Below are positions 35,009 to 43,725 of a stretch of 64,000 nt of DNA, one piece after another. How positions within the stretch are numbered: the first letter of the stretch is position 1; each line of letters begins with the position of its first letter. Position numbers and translations under genes: made by a program. The stretch comes from an uncultured Butyricimonas sp. (lineage in GTDB: Bacteria > Bacteroidota > Bacteroidia > Bacteroidales > Marinifilaceae): contig CALUMT010000014.1 in NCBI GenBank assembly GCA_944321845.1, positions 39,792 through 103,791 on the forward strand, given 5' to 3'. The notes beneath the pieces are model-generated. The model did not search any database. It was not told the DNA's origin and saw only the letters and a program-made list of their open reading frames with translations.

Positions 35009-37057
35009 TCACTTAATTAATTCCACGCTTCTCTTCACGAACTTGTCCAGGGCTTCTCCCTTCAGCAATCCATTGGCCAACAATGCCAGGTCAATCAACT
35101 GACCCACAATCTTGTTACCCTTACCGTACTCGTCGAGCAACGTCTCCTTCTGTTTTCTCAACTCGCCCAACTGCTTATCGTAATCCGCCTTCCGGTCCTT
35201 ATCCACTTGCGGAATCTCCTCGTCCTTCTTACCCTTGTTCAATTCATCCAGTTCGGCCTTCTTCTTCTCCACTTCCTTCATCTCGGCATTAATCGGCTCG
35301 ATCTTGGCAGTCATCTCGGCCTTCTCGTCAGCCAACACGCCTTTCACCAGTTTATGCTCCGTGTTTACCACCAGCGTGTACTGGTCACCCATTGCACCGT
35401 AGAAACTCATACCCGGGTTCAAGGCCGCCATATCCTTCATACGGCGCATGAATTCCGAACGAGTCACGATAACCGGTTCCGCGGTCTCGCCCAATGCCTC
35501 GAAACTAACCATGTACATACCTTCCTTCGGAACCTGGGAAGAGAATACTGTACGCAACTCCTCCTGCTCCTCGTGGCTCCAATCCACGGCCTTGGCATCC
35601 GTCTTCGGGATCAACTTCTCGATAACATCCGAATCCACCCGCACGAACCGATGATCCGGGGTCTTCTGCTCCAGATGGTTGATAAAATGCGTATCCAGCT
35701 GACCGTCCATCAGCAACACGTCATATCCCCGCTTCTTGGCAGCCTCAATATACGTGTACTGCTCGTGTACATCCGTGGCGTACAGGAACACCAGCTTATT
35801 GTCCTTATCCGTCTGCTCGGCCTTGATCAGGTTCTGGTACTCCTCGTACGTGAAATACTTTCCTTCCGTGTTCTTCAGCAGGAAGATACTGTTGGCCCGT
35901 TCAGCGAACTTCTCGTCCGTCAGCATACCGTACTGGATAAAAATCTTCAAGTCGTCCCACTTCTTCTCGTACTCCTCCCGCTGATTCTTGAATATATCCG
36001 TCAGGCTGTCGGCCACCTTCTTCGTTATATGATTAGAAATCTTCTTCACGTTCCGGTCACTCTGCAGGTAAGAACGGGACACGTTCAACGGGATATCCGG
36101 CGAATCGATCACCCCGTGCAGCAACGTCAGGTACTCCGGCACGATACCCTCCACGGAATCCGTCACGTACACCTGGTTACAATACAACTGTATCTTGTTC
36201 TTCTGAATCTCGAACTTATTGTCAATTTTCGGGAAATACAGGATACCGGTCAACGTGAAGGGGTAATCCACGTTCAGGTGAATATGGAACAACGGATCCT
36301 GGGCCATCGGGTACAACTCGTGGTAGAACTTCGTGTAATCCTCCTCCTTCAAGTCGGCAGGCTTACGCGTCCAAGCCGGGTTCAGATCATTGATCACGTT
36401 ATCCTCGGCCGTCTCCTTGTACTCGCCGTCCTTCCACTCCTTCTTCTTCCCGAACACGACGGGAATCGGCAGGAACTTGCAATACTTCGTCAACAACTCG
36501 CTCACCTTCGTGTCCTCGAGGAAATCCTTCTCTTCCTCGTTCACGTGCAGGATAATATCCGTACCCCGTTCAGCCTTCTCCGTCTCCTCCAGCGTGTATT
36601 CCGGGTTACCGTCACACGTCCAGCGAACGGCCTTCGCTCCCTCGCGGTACGACTTCGTAACAATCTCCACCCGATCACTCACCATGAAGGCGGAATAGAA
36701 TCCCAACCCGAAGTGACCGATAATGGCAGCCCCGTTATCTTTGTACTTCTCCAGGAATTCCTCGGCACCCGAGAAAGCGATCTGGTTGATATACTTGTCC
36801 ACCTCCTCGGCCGTCATACCGATACCGTTATCCGATACCGTCAGCGTACCTGCCGCTTTGTCAGCCTTCACGCGCACCTTCAGTTCGCCCAGTTCACCCT
36901 TGAATTCCCCGTTGGAGGCCAACACCTTCAACTTCTGGGAAGCATCCACGGCATTCGAAACCAACTCCCGTAAAAATATCTCGTGGTCGGAATACAAGAA
37001 CTTTTTGATAATCGGGAACAAATTCCCCGTAGCAACACCAATCTTTCCTGATGACAT
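35009..37057 (-). CDS. htpG: Molecular chaperone HtpG (Hsp90)
   Basis: A 682-residue Hsp90. The GHKL ATPase domain has FLRELVSNAVDASQK, DNGIGMTAEEV and GHFGLGFYSAFMV. The middle domain follows with the catalytic-arginine region SRSYLQSD. The C-terminal dimerisation domain carries a charged Lys/Glu stretch around 580-620 that is longer than in E. coli HtpG. The length is slightly above the 620-residue average, as is usual in Bacteroidetes. It has its own terminator. The promoter region carries two 11-bp phased arrays 160-260 bases upstream. Confidence 0.97.
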   Translation of the reverse strand: MSSGKIGVATGNLFPIIKKFLYSDHEIFLRELVSNAVDASQKLKVLASNGEFKGELGELKVRVKADKAAGTLTVSDNGIGMTAEEVDKYINQIAFSGAEEFLEKYKDNGAAIIGHFGLGFYSAFMVSDRVEIVTKSYREGAKAVRWTCDGNPEYTLEETEKAERGTDIILHVNEEEKDFLEDTKVSELLTKYCKFLPIPVVFGKKKEWKDGEYKETAEDNVINDLNPAWTRKPADLKEEDYTKFYHELYPMAQDPLFHIHLNVDYPFTLTGILYFPKIDNKFEIQKNKIQLYCNQVYVTDSVEGIVPEYLTLLHGVIDSPDIPLNVSRSYLQSDRNVKKISNHITKKVADSLTDIFKNQREEYEKKWDDLKIFIQYGMLTDEKFAERANSIFLLKNTEGKYFTYEEYQNLIKAEQTDKDNKLVFLYATDVHEQYTYIEAAKKRGYDVLLMDGQLDTHFINHLEQKTPDHRFVRVDSDVIEKLIPKTDAKAVDWSHEEQEELRTVFSSQVPKEGMYMVSFEALGETAEPVIVTRSEFMRRMKDMAALNPGMSFYGAMGDQYTLVVNTEHKLVKGVLADEKAEMTAKIEPINAEMKEVEKKKAELDELNKGKKDEEIPQVDKDRKADYDKQLGELRKQKETLLDEYGKGNKIVGQLIDLALLANGLLKGEALDKFVKRSVELIK

Positions 37058-37219
37058 AATCTTTATATTTTTAGTTTATTAATATTCAACATTCACATTC
37101 TTTCCCTCTCCCGGCAATTGCCATGCCAAACCCCACCCCATGCCGTATTGTCAGCCCTCCCCAACTTTTCTCCCACTCCCTCCACCCCTTATTCCCGCCA
37201 CTTCACCTTTCACTCCCGG

Positions 37220-37263
37220 TACTTCACCGCTACTCCCCGGGTACTTTCAAAGTACTTACTCGG
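37220..37263. repeat. 11-bp phased repeat array, TACT type
   Basis: TACT begins at 37220, 37231, 37242 and 37253, exactly 11 bases apart, with variable 7-base fillers. It lies 8 bases before a second array built on a different word. Confidence 0.7.
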
Positions 37264-37270
37264 CCCCTTG

Positions 37271-37314
37271 AGCCTATTCTCAGCCTATTTTAAGCCTATT
37301 CTCAACCTATTTAA
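37271..37314. repeat. 11-bp phased repeat array, AGCCTATT type
   Basis: AGCCTATT at 37271, 37282 and 37293, and AACCTATT at 37304: four 8-base words at exact 11-base spacing with 3-base fillers. A reverse-complement word, TAGGCTT, follows at about 37316. Confidence 0.88.
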
Positions 37315-37576
37315 GTAGGCTTTCATTAATAGCAAATATCACGTGAATTCCTCTTTAACTATCCACGAATGGCCTTTACCATCCCTCGAGAGCCGGAAGA
37401 AAACCGTTCGCAAAATAGCGACAGGCGAAAGGTAATCATTGGATAATTTTTGTAAATTTGCTTCACGGTCATCCCACGAAAATGTTTGGAAAATGCTTTT
37501 AATTATCTAAATTCGCGTCAACCTCTGGAAGCGTCCGGAGAAATATTTTGATAATAAAGGCGTTTTGTTTTATCCT

Positions 37577-37722
37577 AAGTAATAAAAGACGACCAAACTT
37601 TTTGTATAGAAGGATAAACAGTACAAACGTTCATGCTCACTGTATATACGTATTCGTTATATGGTAAAGCGTGGGATGACTGTTTATTTCTATACGGGTT
37701 TCTTGGTCGTTACCTATTACTT
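37577..37722. repeat. Large imperfect inverted repeat
   Basis: Arm 37577-37622 and arm 37679-37722 are reverse complements over about 45 bases with a few mismatches and one gap. Shared words are AAGTAATA, ACGACCAA, GTATAGAA and TAAACAGT. About 56 bases separate the arms. It could fold into a long RNA stem-loop or be a short non-autonomous mobile element. Confidence 0.7.
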
Positions 37723-37797
37723 GATAAACAAATGATTCCCACGCTCTTTTAATTTTACTCATGCCTGTCCGGGAATTAGGGCTAAAATTAAATTTTT

Positions 37798-38522
37798 ATG
37801 AAACACTTTTTTTTAGTTTTGATGCTGACCATCTTCAGTTTAGGATTGACAGTTTAGGATTGACAGCTCAGGAATCGTATCAAGATGTAGTTTACCTCAA
37901 AAATGGTAGCATCATCAAAGGAACAATCATTGAACAAGTCCCCAACGAATCTATTAAGATTCAAACGGCAGACGGAAGTATTTTCGTTTACAAGATGGAG
38001 GAGATTCTAAAAATGACAAAAGAAATGGCAAACGTATCCCGGCAAAATAGCTTTAGTTTCAAAAAGAAACAACTTAGCTTCAAAGATATTGCCGGTTACC
38101 GGGGATTTCTGGATTTCGGCTATTCTTTCGGGACGAGTGATTACAAATCGGATCGCTTAGAATTATCCACGTCACACGGGTATCAGTTTAATCCTTACTT
38201 GTTCATCGGTGGTGGCGTGGGAATACACTATCACACGGATGCCGATTTGTTCTTTATGCCTATATTCGTCCACGCGAGAGCCAATTTTATGAAAAACGAT
38301 ATTACTCCGTTTCTCGATTTCAAGATCGGATACTCGGTATTTGACGGGATGGGCTTTTACCTTTCCCCGGCCGTCGGATGTAGTTTCAACATGGGAGAGG
38401 GGAACAACCGGTTGTTTTTCATGTTAGGATACAGTATGCAAAAAGCAGAGATTGAATACTATCGTTACACTGAAAACGTGAACTTAGGTGCTTTCTCGCT
38501 CAAGGTGGGCTTTGAGTTTTAA
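37798..38522 (+). pseudogene. Outer-membrane beta-barrel protein gene split by a 14-bp tandem duplication
   Basis: The ATG at 37798 starts a clean signal peptide (MKHFFLVLMLTIFSLGLT) that hits a TAG at 37855. The cause is an exact tandem duplication, AGTTTAGGATTGAC at 37837-37850 and 37851-37864. Removing one copy joins the signal peptide in frame to AQESYQDVVYLKNGS and the rest of the protein. The remainder has a KNGSIIKGTIIEQ module (residues after the signal) and a beta-barrel that ends in FEF. As written, the downstream frame can only start at the ATG at 37761, giving a 253-residue product without a signal peptide. It may be a recent lesion, a reversible switch or an assembly error. Confidence 0.8.
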
Positions 38523-38542
38523 GCTAAGGGGGAATTATTATT

Positions 38543-38579
38543 AAAAAACGAGGGCAAATCGAATTGTCCTCGTTTTTTT
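38543..38579 (+). terminator. Intrinsic terminator after the beta-barrel gene
   Basis: AAAAAACGAGG at the left pairs with CCTCGTTTTTT at the right (38543-38553 with 38569-38579), with further CAA/TTG pairs inside. The run of T at the end makes it a standard terminator. Confidence 0.85.
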
Positions 38580-38956
38580 ATCTCCCTGCTGAAGACTCTC
38601 TCCAAAGATTCAATTATCAAGAAAGAAAATTTAGTTTTGGACCTTTTTTTTATTCTAGGGAATACCTTCCCTCAAATAGGCACATTTAACACCACGCCTT
38701 AATCCCGTTTTCTTCCCGCCATCTGGTCTCGTCCTGATCACCTGCTGGTCAGTTACTGATTCCAATAGGTAAAGAATAGCAATGAAAGAGGCATGGAAAT
38801 ATTGCCAATATATTTTTAATCATAAAACAACTACAACGAACAAAAGGATTCAATAGATAAAAAGAAAAAGTTTATCCTTTCATCCCTTCAAAATATCATT
38901 ATTTTCGCATAACGAATCATTAAATAATATCCGTCGCGTTTTAAAAAGGAGGCAAG
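38580..38956. other. Intergenic region upstream of the unknown lipoprotein
   Basis: No gene is seen in about 375 bases. The region contains a small hairpin, AGGGAATACCTTCCCT, near 38657-38672, the CTG-type phased array at 38723-38766, a -7-like TATTTTCG at 38900-38907 and a strong Shine-Dalgarno just before 38957. Confidence 0.6.
38723..38766. repeat. 11-bp phased repeat array, CTGGTC type
   Basis: CTGGTC at 38723 and 38745 alternates with CTGAT at 38734 and 38756. All four are spaced exactly 11 bases. The array ends about 134 bases upstream of the -7-like element of the next gene. Confidence 0.7.
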
Positions 38957-40207
38957 ATGAAAAAACTTATACTTGGAATTATTATCACTCTCTCGTTTGC
39001 CGCCTGCAAGAAGTTTGAAGCTCCAGAATATGGACTCACGAAAGTTGACATTCAGGATGCCAGAATCATCTATTCTATAGCCGAAAAGAGTTTCCCGAAC
39101 ACACGATTCATGCTCCTGGACTCCAGCGACAACGTGCGCCCCGTCCGTTTTATTACCACAGAGGGGGATTCCGTGGATATGACCATCTACGGTATTCAGC
39201 ATTTAAACAAGGATTATCTCCTCATGGCAGGATATTTTTATTTGACGGGGTATGATAATCCACCCACCTACATTATCCTCGTGAATAAGGAAAGCGGGAA
39301 AATTCATCCTGTTAAAAATTGCGACGCAGGATTATACAACCTAATCAATATTGGGAGACAAATTTATATTGACCAAGAAGGGTATCATTATATAGAAATC
39401 GGGGGCTCCCTGTACAAATGCAAATCCCCATCGGACGATGAGGTTGCCTTTATCCCTTGCCTCGCGGAAAATAAGCGCATTGGGGGAAGGTGCATGGTGT
39501 CGAAAGATGGTATCATTTATCACGAACAAGGTGAGGACCCAGACTTTGAGGCATTCCTCCAAATGCCCGATAACCAGGAATACAGCCTCTCGGAACTACT
39601 CGCTGACAGGTTTCATCTTGACGAAGGGGAGATGGAGTTCGAACACCAACCATTCCTGCTGGATGGCTCCTTGTGCGGCATATTGCGCCACGGAACAGGG
39701 AATAACCGATTTAAAATGCTCATCCGGTACGGGATTTCCAGGGACAACACGGTATCCATCGATGTGTTGCAACCACGTTATCCCTACACCAACCTACCCG
39801 AGTATAATCATGTACGACAAGTACACGAAATTATCAACGACGAGAAACTAATCATTGATTATGATTTGAATTCCAATTGTTTATCAGAATCCGGTTTAAC
39901 AACATCCACCCTTCCAAGCAATGGTCTCATCGGTAGAAGCCTCACGTGCCAGTGGTATTTTGACGAAAACAGTTTCAGTGCCTACCACCTCACGGATTAT
40001 TCAATAGCCTTTACAATCAACATTACAGAGAAAGGAATTACCAGTACTTTGAAACCGTGGAGCGATAAGTGCCACGAAGGAATAACGTTTATCGGGATTT
40101 TGGCCTCCACTGGTCAATATATACTGGGACACGTTCATGAAAACGGGGAGGTCACTATTCACGAGAGTACAGTCTCCGACATAATCAACGATTTCATTTG
40201 CCTGTAA
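38957..40207 (+). CDS. Lipoprotein of unknown function
   Basis: A 416-residue lipoprotein with signal MKKLILGIIITLSFAAC. The mature part is beta-rich with repeated short strands and could be a propeller-like fold; no family is recognised. A strong AAGGAGG (38946-38952) stands 4 bases before the ATG, unusual among the genes here, most of which lack any Shine-Dalgarno. Composition is more A+T-rich than in the flanking htpG and tricorn genes, so acquisition by transfer is possible. Confidence 0.75.
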   Translation: MKKLILGIIITLSFAACKKFEAPEYGLTKVDIQDARIIYSIAEKSFPNTRFMLLDSSDNVRPVRFITTEGDSVDMTIYGIQHLNKDYLLMAGYFYLTGYDNPPTYIILVNKESGKIHPVKNCDAGLYNLINIGRQIYIDQEGYHYIEIGGSLYKCKSPSDDEVAFIPCLAENKRIGGRCMVSKDGIIYHEQGEDPDFEAFLQMPDNQEYSLSELLADRFHLDEGEMEFEHQPFLLDGSLCGILRHGTGNNRFKMLIRYGISRDNTVSIDVLQPRYPYTNLPEYNHVRQVHEIINDEKLIIDYDLNSNCLSESGLTTSTLPSNGLIGRSLTCQWYFDENSFSAYHLTDYSIAFTINITEKGITSTLKPWSDKCHEGITFIGILASTGQYILGHVHENGEVTIHESTVSDIINDFICL

Positions 40208-40364
40208 CCACTAGCATAACAGTATTATATTCAATCATCCGGGATACAAATATTCCATCACAAAGAGTTGCAGTCCGTAATGGGATGAAACCTGTTGACA
40301 CAATCATCAAACATTACCGTGGAATTGAGATGCCCCACGTTGTTTACCGTGTAGAAAAAATGTA

Positions 40365-40395
40365 AAAAAGCTATCCCGATACGAGATAGCTTTTT
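40365..40395. terminator. Bidirectional-looking terminator before the tricorn gene end
   Basis: AAAAAGCTATC (40365-40375) pairs with GATAGCTTTTT (40385-40395). A and T runs flank both sides, so it could serve the plus-strand lipoprotein gene and the minus-strand tricorn gene. Confidence 0.8.
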
Positions 40396-40432
40396 ATGTC
40401 GAAAAAATCGTATTTTGCCACAAAAGCAATGG

Positions 40433-43400
40433 TTATTTTTTCTTGCTGTCAATTTCCTTCAACAGTTCATCGACGGCGGTTTTCAGCTGGGTATCCTCGC
40501 CCTTGACGATGGTCTCGGGGGCGTTCAGGATGTAGATGTCGGGAGCCAGCTCGGAATTCTCCAGGTAGGAGCCGTCCGGTAACTGATACCCCACGACGGG
40601 TATCCCGAAGACGATGGTCGGATCCTGGGTCCGTACCCAATTCACGCTGGTCATGGTGCCCGGCACGGGAGCACCGACCAGCTTGCCCAGACCACGATGC
40701 CTGTATACCCAGGGGGTACCATGGGCGTTGGAGTAGTTGGCTTCGCACTGGAGCATGATGGAAGGCTTGTTCCAGCGGCGGCTGGGCATGTCGCAAGCGG
40801 CACGTCCACGGACTACCTGCGTGAAGTATTTCTCCCCGCTGAAGAGGATTTCCACGTCCTCGTGCAGGCGGCCTCCCCCGTTGAAACGGGTGTCGATGAC
40901 GATACCGTCGCAGTGGTTATACTTACCCAGGATGTCGGAGTACACCGTGCGGAAGCTCTCGTCGTCCATGGAGGGGATATGCACGTAACCCAGGCGACCA
41001 TTCGACCAGCGACGGACATCTTCTGCCCGCTGCTTCACCCAACGATCGTAAAGCAATTGGCCGAAAGCCCCGGCAGTGATAGGCTTCACCACCTCCTCCC
41101 AACGCTCCTTAGTCTGGGGATCATAAAGGGAAACGAGCACCTTTCTACCGACCTTGCCATTGAGCAGGGCCGTATAATCGGCATTCTTGTCTACGGATTC
41201 TCCGTCGATTTTCTCGATGACCGTACCCGCCTTCACCCGGCTGTTCTCGTGGTGGAAGGGGCCTTTCTCGACTACCTCGGCCACACGCAGACCGGGATAA
41301 TTCCAATCAAAGAGCAGACCCAGGTTGGCCGTGGCCTCCGGACGTCCCGGGGCATAATAGCGTCCACCGGTATGGGAAACGTTCAACTCGCCCAGCAATT
41401 CGCTCAACAGTTCGGCGAAGTCGTAATTATTATTGATATGAGGCAGGAATCGGCGATAGTTGTCCACCATGGCTTCCCAGTCCACACCGTGCATGTCCAC
41501 GCGGTAGAACCGGTTCTTCACCTCCCGGTACACATGCTGCAGGAGGTATTCCCGCTCGGCAGCCAAGTCCATCTTCACGGCGGCACGGAAGGAAACGGGC
41601 TTCAAGGCTTCGGTAGCGGCATCCATCTTTTGCATGCCCCCGCCGCCCAAAACGAATATGGATTTCCCGGCGGCATCGGACACCATGTTTGCCCAGCCGC
41701 TGTTCATCTTGTGCAACAATTTGGTTTCATGCTTCCGCAAGTCCATCTTCCACATGTCAAAACCACCTTCCACGGCCGAGAGGTAGTAGAGTTTCTCCCC
41801 GTTTGCCGACACGATAGCGGAAGCCAGACGGGAGGAATACGGCGTCAGACGCACGATACGATCCTCGATGCCTTCCAACTCAACGGCGACGGCCTTCTCT
41901 TCCTTTTCCTTGCCGGCAGCCTGCTTTTGCTCTTTCTCCAGTTCCTTCTGCAACTCGTAGTCCTCTTTGCTCAAGCGGAACTTGTCATAGGCATCCTGGT
42001 TCATGAACACCATCATGACATCGTACAATGAACCCCAGGAGGCGTGATTACGCATACCGTAACGCTCGGTGATGAAAAGTATGGCGTTGCCATCCATGGC
42101 CCAACGGGGCGAACCGCTCATGTAACCGCTGTTGGTCAGGTTGACCACTTTCCCCTGTCCGTCGGCGCTTACCAGAGCCACGTCGGAATAGGGGTCATGC
42201 CCGTTACCGATAATTTCCAGGGTAAACCATTTACCGTCGGGCGACCACGAGTAATCGAAACCTCCCGAGCGGGTGAACCACATCGAACCGTCGGTGATTT
42301 GCCGCGTTTTCTTGCTCTCCAGGTTATAGACCATCAGGCGAATGCGGTCCTCGATGAAGGCGATTTCCTTCCCGTCAGGAGAGAATTTGGGATAGGCACG
42401 GTCCACCTTACCGGAAGGAAGCAGAGCCTCTTCCTCTATCAAGGTGGCGTTCGGGAAATTCTGGTCCTGCTCCCGGACTATCCGGGCCAGGTACAAGCCG
42501 TACTTCCCGTCCCGTTCGCTGGCATAAACCAGGGTACGGTTGTCCGCCCCGAAAGAAAGGCCCGATTCGGCCTGCTCCGTGTGGGTAATCTGCTTGGTCG
42601 TACCGTATTCCACGGAGGTCACGAAGACTTCCCCGCGCACCACGAAGGCAACCTGCTTGCCGTCGGGAGAGGGTACCGCCTCGGTAGCCCCACGGGTATA
42701 AGGGAAGGTAGCCGGGATATTCTCGTCGTCCCGTGTCAGGTCGATAGCCACTTTCCGGGGCTTAGCGCCCGTGTTCATCGTGTAAATTTCCCCGTTGTAG
42801 GTGAAACAGAGCGTCCCGTCAGCACCAATGGAAAGGAAACGCACGGGATGAGTCTTGAAGGACGTTTCCGCTTTCACCTCCCCGGGAGTATCCAGCGCGA
42901 AGGAATAAACGTTGAAACTGCCCTTGTTCCGCTCGCTCAGGAAATAAACCCGCTGACCATCGGGACTCAGCACCGGGTTCCGATCCTCTCCCGGGCGGGC
43001 GGTCAGGTTCGTGTGCCGTCCGGTTTTCACGTCATACCGCCACACGTCACGGGTGACGGAAGAGGTATGGTGTTTGCGCCATTCGTCCTCGAACCCCTTC
43101 CGGTCCTGGTAGAGGAAGAAATCCCCCTTGGAGGAATAGCATACCATCTCCGCCGGGGTAGCCAATACCTGCTCGATCCGTCCTCCGGCAACCGGTACCC
43201 GGTACAGCTCGCCCATGGCCGCAGTCGGGAAAAGGGCACTCTCGGCCGGATCCTGGATGGAGGCCGTGAACAGCACGTGCTTTCCGTCCGGCGTGAAAGC
43301 CGTGGGAATCTCCGCTGCCGAGTTCACGGTCAGGCGACGGGCCTCTCCTCCCTCGGCCGACATCACGAACACGTCAAATCCCCCGTAACGGTCGCTGGCA

Positions 43401-43636
43401 AAAGCAATCTGTTTCCCGTCAGGCGACCAGACAGGGGTGGATTCGTATGATTCCAGGGCCGTCAGCCGTACCGCCTTACCTCCGGCGGTGTTCACCTTAT
43501 AAATGTCTCCCTTGTAACAAAAGGCAATTTCCTTTCCGTCGGGAGAGATACGACCATCCCGCATCCACAGCGGTGTCGCGGCATGCAGCGCGGAAATACC
43601 TGCCCCGAGGGCAAGCGTCAATAATAGTTTTTTCAT
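40433..43636 (-). CDS. Tricorn-type S41 protease with beta-propeller
   Basis: A 1067-residue exported protease. It has a signal peptide (MKKLLLTLALGAGISALHA), then many PD40/WD40-like repeats forming one or two beta-propellers (repeated SPDGKxIAF and TPDGKHVLF units, about 25-650). A PDZ domain lies near 750-830 and a C-terminal S41 core has IVIDTRFNGGGRLHED and ANYSNAHGTPW. Tricorn enzymes use a Ser followed by Asp (S965-D966 in Thermoplasma); here the pair reads Ser-Asn. A Lys/Glu-rich insert lies near 555-580. It probably trims peptides in the periplasm. It is monocistronic, flanked by terminators. Confidence 0.9.
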   Translation of the reverse strand: MKKLLLTLALGAGISALHAATPLWMRDGRISPDGKEIAFCYKGDIYKVNTAGGKAVRLTALESYESTPVWSPDGKQIAFASDRYGGFDVFVMSAEGGEARRLTVNSAAEIPTAFTPDGKHVLFTASIQDPAESALFPTAAMGELYRVPVAGGRIEQVLATPAEMVCYSSKGDFFLYQDRKGFEDEWRKHHTSSVTRDVWRYDVKTGRHTNLTARPGEDRNPVLSPDGQRVYFLSERNKGSFNVYSFALDTPGEVKAETSFKTHPVRFLSIGADGTLCFTYNGEIYTMNTGAKPRKVAIDLTRDDENIPATFPYTRGATEAVPSPDGKQVAFVVRGEVFVTSVEYGTTKQITHTEQAESGLSFGADNRTLVYASERDGKYGLYLARIVREQDQNFPNATLIEEEALLPSGKVDRAYPKFSPDGKEIAFIEDRIRLMVYNLESKKTRQITDGSMWFTRSGGFDYSWSPDGKWFTLEIIGNGHDPYSDVALVSADGQGKVVNLTNSGYMSGSPRWAMDGNAILFITERYGMRNHASWGSLYDVMMVFMNQDAYDKFRLSKEDYELQKELEKEQKQAAGKEKEEKAVAVELEGIEDRIVRLTPYSSRLASAIVSANGEKLYYLSAVEGGFDMWKMDLRKHETKLLHKMNSGWANMVSDAAGKSIFVLGGGGMQKMDAATEALKPVSFRAAVKMDLAAEREYLLQHVYREVKNRFYRVDMHGVDWEAMVDNYRRFLPHINNNYDFAELLSELLGELNVSHTGGRYYAPGRPEATANLGLLFDWNYPGLRVAEVVEKGPFHHENSRVKAGTVIEKIDGESVDKNADYTALLNGKVGRKVLVSLYDPQTKERWEEVVKPITAGAFGQLLYDRWVKQRAEDVRRWSNGRLGYVHIPSMDDESFRTVYSDILGKYNHCDGIVIDTRFNGGGRLHEDVEILFSGEKYFTQVVRGRAACDMPSRRWNKPSIMLQCEANYSNAHGTPWVYRHRGLGKLVGAPVPGTMTSVNWVRTQDPTIVFGIPVVGYQLPDGSYLENSELAPDIYILNAPETIVKGEDTQLKTAVDELLKEIDSKKK

Positions 43637-43670
43637 GTCTGTCTCGTTATTTGATTCTTCTGTAACTTAA

Positions 43671-43706
43671 AAAAGCTGTCCTGGGACTCGTTCCGGGACA
43701 GCTTTT
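43671..43706. terminator. Terminator between nfnB and the tricorn gene
   Basis: AAAAGCTGTCC (43671-43681) pairs with GGACAGCTTTT (43696-43706). It ends the nfnA-nfnB transcript, which runs on the minus strand. Confidence 0.8.
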
Positions 43707-43725
43707 GTCATATCTGTTTCAATTA

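Larger units (their letters stand above)
37058..37797. other. Repeat-rich region between htpG and the broken outer-membrane gene
   Basis: About 740 bases without a supportable intact gene; a 66-codon frame at 37118-37318 runs across the repeats and is not credible. The region holds two phased 11-bp arrays (37220-37263 and 37271-37314), a large imperfect inverted repeat (37577-37722) and recurrent CCCACG words (37471, and inverted near 37671 and 37738). Confidence 0.7.

Noticed and set aside
35207-36973. 588-codon open frame on the plus strand
   Set aside because: It is antisense to htpG and has no domain; long antisense frames are common opposite highly biased genes.
37118-37318. 66-codon frame upstream of htpG
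   Set aside because: It overlaps both 11-bp phased arrays; its Pro/Thr/Ser pattern just reflects C-rich repeat DNA.
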